DNA of 8,545 nucleotides from an uncultured Tabrizicola sp. (GTDB taxonomy: Bacteria; Pseudomonadota; Alphaproteobacteria; Rhodobacterales; Rhodobacteraceae): assembly GCA_937858255.1 (NCBI GenBank), contig CALLZQ010000766.1, positions 1-8,545 of the forward strand, written 5' to 3'. The position numbers and the translations under genes were made by a program. Below, piece by piece: positions 7,302 to 8,545 of the stretch. The notes under the pieces were generated by a model, which had not been told where the DNA came from, searched no databases, and worked only from the letters and a program-made list of their open reading frames with translations. Every line of letters starts with the position of its first letter. The first letter of the stretch is position 1.

Positions 7302-8006
7302 GTGGATCGACAGGCCCTGACCGACCGGATCGCCGGGCAGCAGGTCGATGGCCTTTCGACCCAAGAGGCGACCTGGGCGCTGATGGCGACCAATGCGCTG
7401 ATCGACCGGCCAGCGGATGACGGCATCCTGATCGACGGCGCCCCGGCAACGGGGTCGCTGGTCCGGGTGCTGGACAGTGCCTCGGCCCCGATCACGGTAG
7501 AGAATACCGGCACTGACACGCAACTGACCCTGACCACCTTTGGCGTGCCCACCGGGGCCGAACCGGCGGGCGGCAATGGCTATGCGATCAACCGCAGCTA
7601 TTATACGCTGGACGGTGAACCGGCGGCACTGGCGGATCTGCGGGTGGGCGACCGGCTGGTGACGGTGCTGGAGGTGACACCCTTTGACAAGGGTGAGGCG
7701 CGGCTGATGGTCTCGGACCCCCTGCCCGCCGGGTTCGAGATCGACAACCCGAACCTCATCACCGGCGGATCGCTGGCCAATCTCGACTGGCTGGGCTTGG
7801 AATCCGAGGTCAGCCACAGCGAGTTCCGGCAAGACCGGTTCCTGACGGCGCTCGACCGGCAGGACAACAGCAGCTTCCGCCTTGGTTACATCGTGCGCGC
7901 CGTCTCGCCCGGGGAATTCCACCACCCTGCCGCCTCGGTCGAGGATATGTACCGCCCGATGTACCGCGCCCGGGGCGAAACCGGCCGCGTGACCATCGCG
8001 GAATGA
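7302..8006 (+). CDS. C-terminal fragment of the interrupted alpha-2-macroglobulin (end of thioester domain plus C-terminal domain)
   Basis: This is the same frame as the upstream alpha-2-macroglobulin, after the amber codon. Homologous sequence begins right after the stop at 7251 (251 codons to the end). The first in-frame start-type codon is the GTG at 7302 (234 codons), and the first ATG is at 7383. Neither has a usable ribosome binding site: AGG is only 2 bases before the GTG, and AAGAGG is 14 bases before the ATG. The fragment finishes the thioester-domain helices (LSTQEATWALMA) and then gives the beta-rich C-terminal region typical of bacterial family members, with SHSEFRQDRFLTALD and VEDMYRP near the end. 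It has no signal peptide, so even if made it would stay in the cytoplasm. No further stop or frameshift interrupts it, which suggests the break is recent or artefactual. It is best treated as the 3' part of one broken gene, not an independent gene. Confidence 0.8.
   Translation: MDRQALTDRIAGQQVDGLSTQEATWALMATNALIDRPADDGILIDGAPATGSLVRVLDSASAPITVENTGTDTQLTLTTFGVPTGAEPAGGNGYAINRSYYTLDGEPAALADLRVGDRLVTVLEVTPFDKGEARLMVSDPLPAGFEIDNPNLITGGSLANLDWLGLESEVSHSEFRQDRFLTALDRQDNSSFRLGYIVRAVSPGEFHHPAASVEDMYRPMYRARGETGRVTIAE
8003..8006 (+). promoter_or_regulatory. ATGA stop/start overlap coupling pbpC to the alpha-2-macroglobulin
   Basis: The TGA ending the alpha-2-macroglobulin frame (8004-8006) shares bases with the pbpC ATG (8003-8005). 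The bases just upstream (GACCATCGCGGA) contain no good Shine-Dalgarno sequence, so pbpC initiation probably relies on ribosomes finishing the upstream frame. With the amber codon at 7248, far fewer ribosomes should reach this point. Confidence 0.75.
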
Positions 8007-8545
8007 ACCTGCACCGCGCCAGCCCGGTTCTGGCCCTGGCCCTCAGCCTCTGGCTGGCGGGGCTAGGTCATGACCGCTGGTCCGATTGGGTGGATGCGAC
8101 GGTGCTGCCACCGCTGGCCCTTGAAACTTCGGTCGAGGTCAAGGACCGCGACGGCATTCTCTTGCGGGCCTATACCGTGTCGGATGGGCGTTGGCGCATG
8201 GCCGTCAGCGGCGCCGAGGTGGACGCGGATTATCTGCGCCTGCTGATCGCCTATGAGGACAAGCGGTTCTGGCAGCATCGCGGGGTCGATCTGCGCGCCA
8301 TGGCCCGCGCGGTCAGACAGGCGGTGACGAACGGCCGGGTGATCTCGGGCGGATCGACGCTGACGATGCAGGTCGCGCGCCTGCTGGAAGACAGCGGCAC
8401 CGGCAAATTCGGTGGCAAGTTCCGGCAGATGCGCGTGGCCTGGGCGCTGGAGCGGCGGCTGACCAAGGGTCAGATCCTTGACCTTTACCTGCATCTCGCG
8501 CCCTTTGGCGGCAATCTCGAAGGGGTGCGCGCCGCCTCTTTCGCC
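8003..8545 (+). CDS. pbpC: Penicillin-binding protein 1C, N-terminal part (3' end beyond window)
   Basis: This is a bifunctional class A PBP (glycosyltransferase plus transpeptidase) that acts on peptidoglycan from the outer face of the inner membrane. Only the first 181 residues are present. They show an uncleaved N-terminal membrane anchor (about 8-22, LALALSLWLAGL) and the GT51 glycosyltransferase signatures: EDKRFWQHRGVD with catalytic Glu85, GGSTLTMQ (116-123), and a third block with ALERRLTKGQILDLYL (about 148-163) followed by PFGGN. The transpeptidase and C-terminal domains lie beyond the right edge. The ATG overlaps the stop of the alpha-2-macroglobulin frame (ATGA, 8003-8006), which indicates one operon with translational coupling. 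There is no convincing ribosome binding site before it. The call as PbpC rather than PBP1A rests on the GT51 sequence and on the alpha-2-macroglobulin neighbour, as in the E. coli yfhM-pbpC pair. Confidence 0.93.
   Translation, partial: MNLHRASPVLALALSLWLAGLGHDRWSDWVDATVLPPLALETSVEVKDRDGILLRAYTVSDGRWRMAVSGAEVDADYLRLLIAYEDKRFWQHRGVDLRAMARAVRQAVTNGRVISGGSTLTMQVARLLEDSGTGKFGGKFRQMRVAWALERRLTKGQILDLYLHLAPFGGNLEGVRAASFA

Noticed and set aside
7200..7310. Frameshift as the cause of the alpha-2-macroglobulin break
   Set aside because: The protein sequence is homologous in the same phase on both sides of the stop, so no insertion or deletion is needed.
6699..7925. Long minus-strand open frame (408 codons) running across the amber site
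   Set aside because: It is antisense to the thioester and C-terminal domains. It stays open across 7248-7250 only because TAG reads CTA on the other strand. No domain or ribosome binding site supports it.

Overview
The window is GC-rich DNA with strong G/C bias at third codon positions. The gene content suggests an alphaproteobacterium, most likely from the Rhodobacterales. That placement rests on overall protein character (tandem PAS_7-like domains in a soluble hybrid kinase, a PAN-domain alpha-2-macroglobulin) and was not checked by a search. No RNA genes, insertion sequences, CRISPR arrays or large repeats were found.

Layout: (1) Positions 1-2392, minus strand: most of a large soluble hybrid histidine kinase (coiled coil, two PAS domains, HisKA, HATPase, two receiver domains), cut by the left edge inside its second receiver. 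(2) Positions 2393-2558: a 166-base divergent spacer with ribosome binding sites at both ends and a relatively A/T-rich centre, the probable promoter region. (3) Positions 2559-8006, plus strand: one long reading frame for a secreted bacterial alpha-2-macroglobulin (YfhM-like) with a signal peptide, a PAN/Apple domain, the macroglobulin domains, an intact CTEQ thioester and a C-terminal domain. An in-frame amber codon at 7248-7250 splits it into a 1563-residue N-terminal part and a 251-codon C-terminal part. (4) Positions 8003-8545, plus strand: the start of pbpC (penicillin-binding protein 1C), overlapping the alpha-2-macroglobulin frame by 4 bases (ATGA) and cut by the right edge.

The alpha-2-macroglobulin/pbpC pair is a known bacterial arrangement. 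The macroglobulin is thought to trap attacking proteases in the periplasm, and PbpC is thought to repair peptidoglycan where the envelope has been breached. The divergent kinase could respond to the same stress, but only proximity suggests this. The main anomaly is the amber codon. It falls inside the thioester domain, removes the C-terminal domain, and should also weaken translation of pbpC, whose start has no clear ribosome binding site of its own. The rest of the window looks like ordinary chromosomal genes, and I see no convincing new system.
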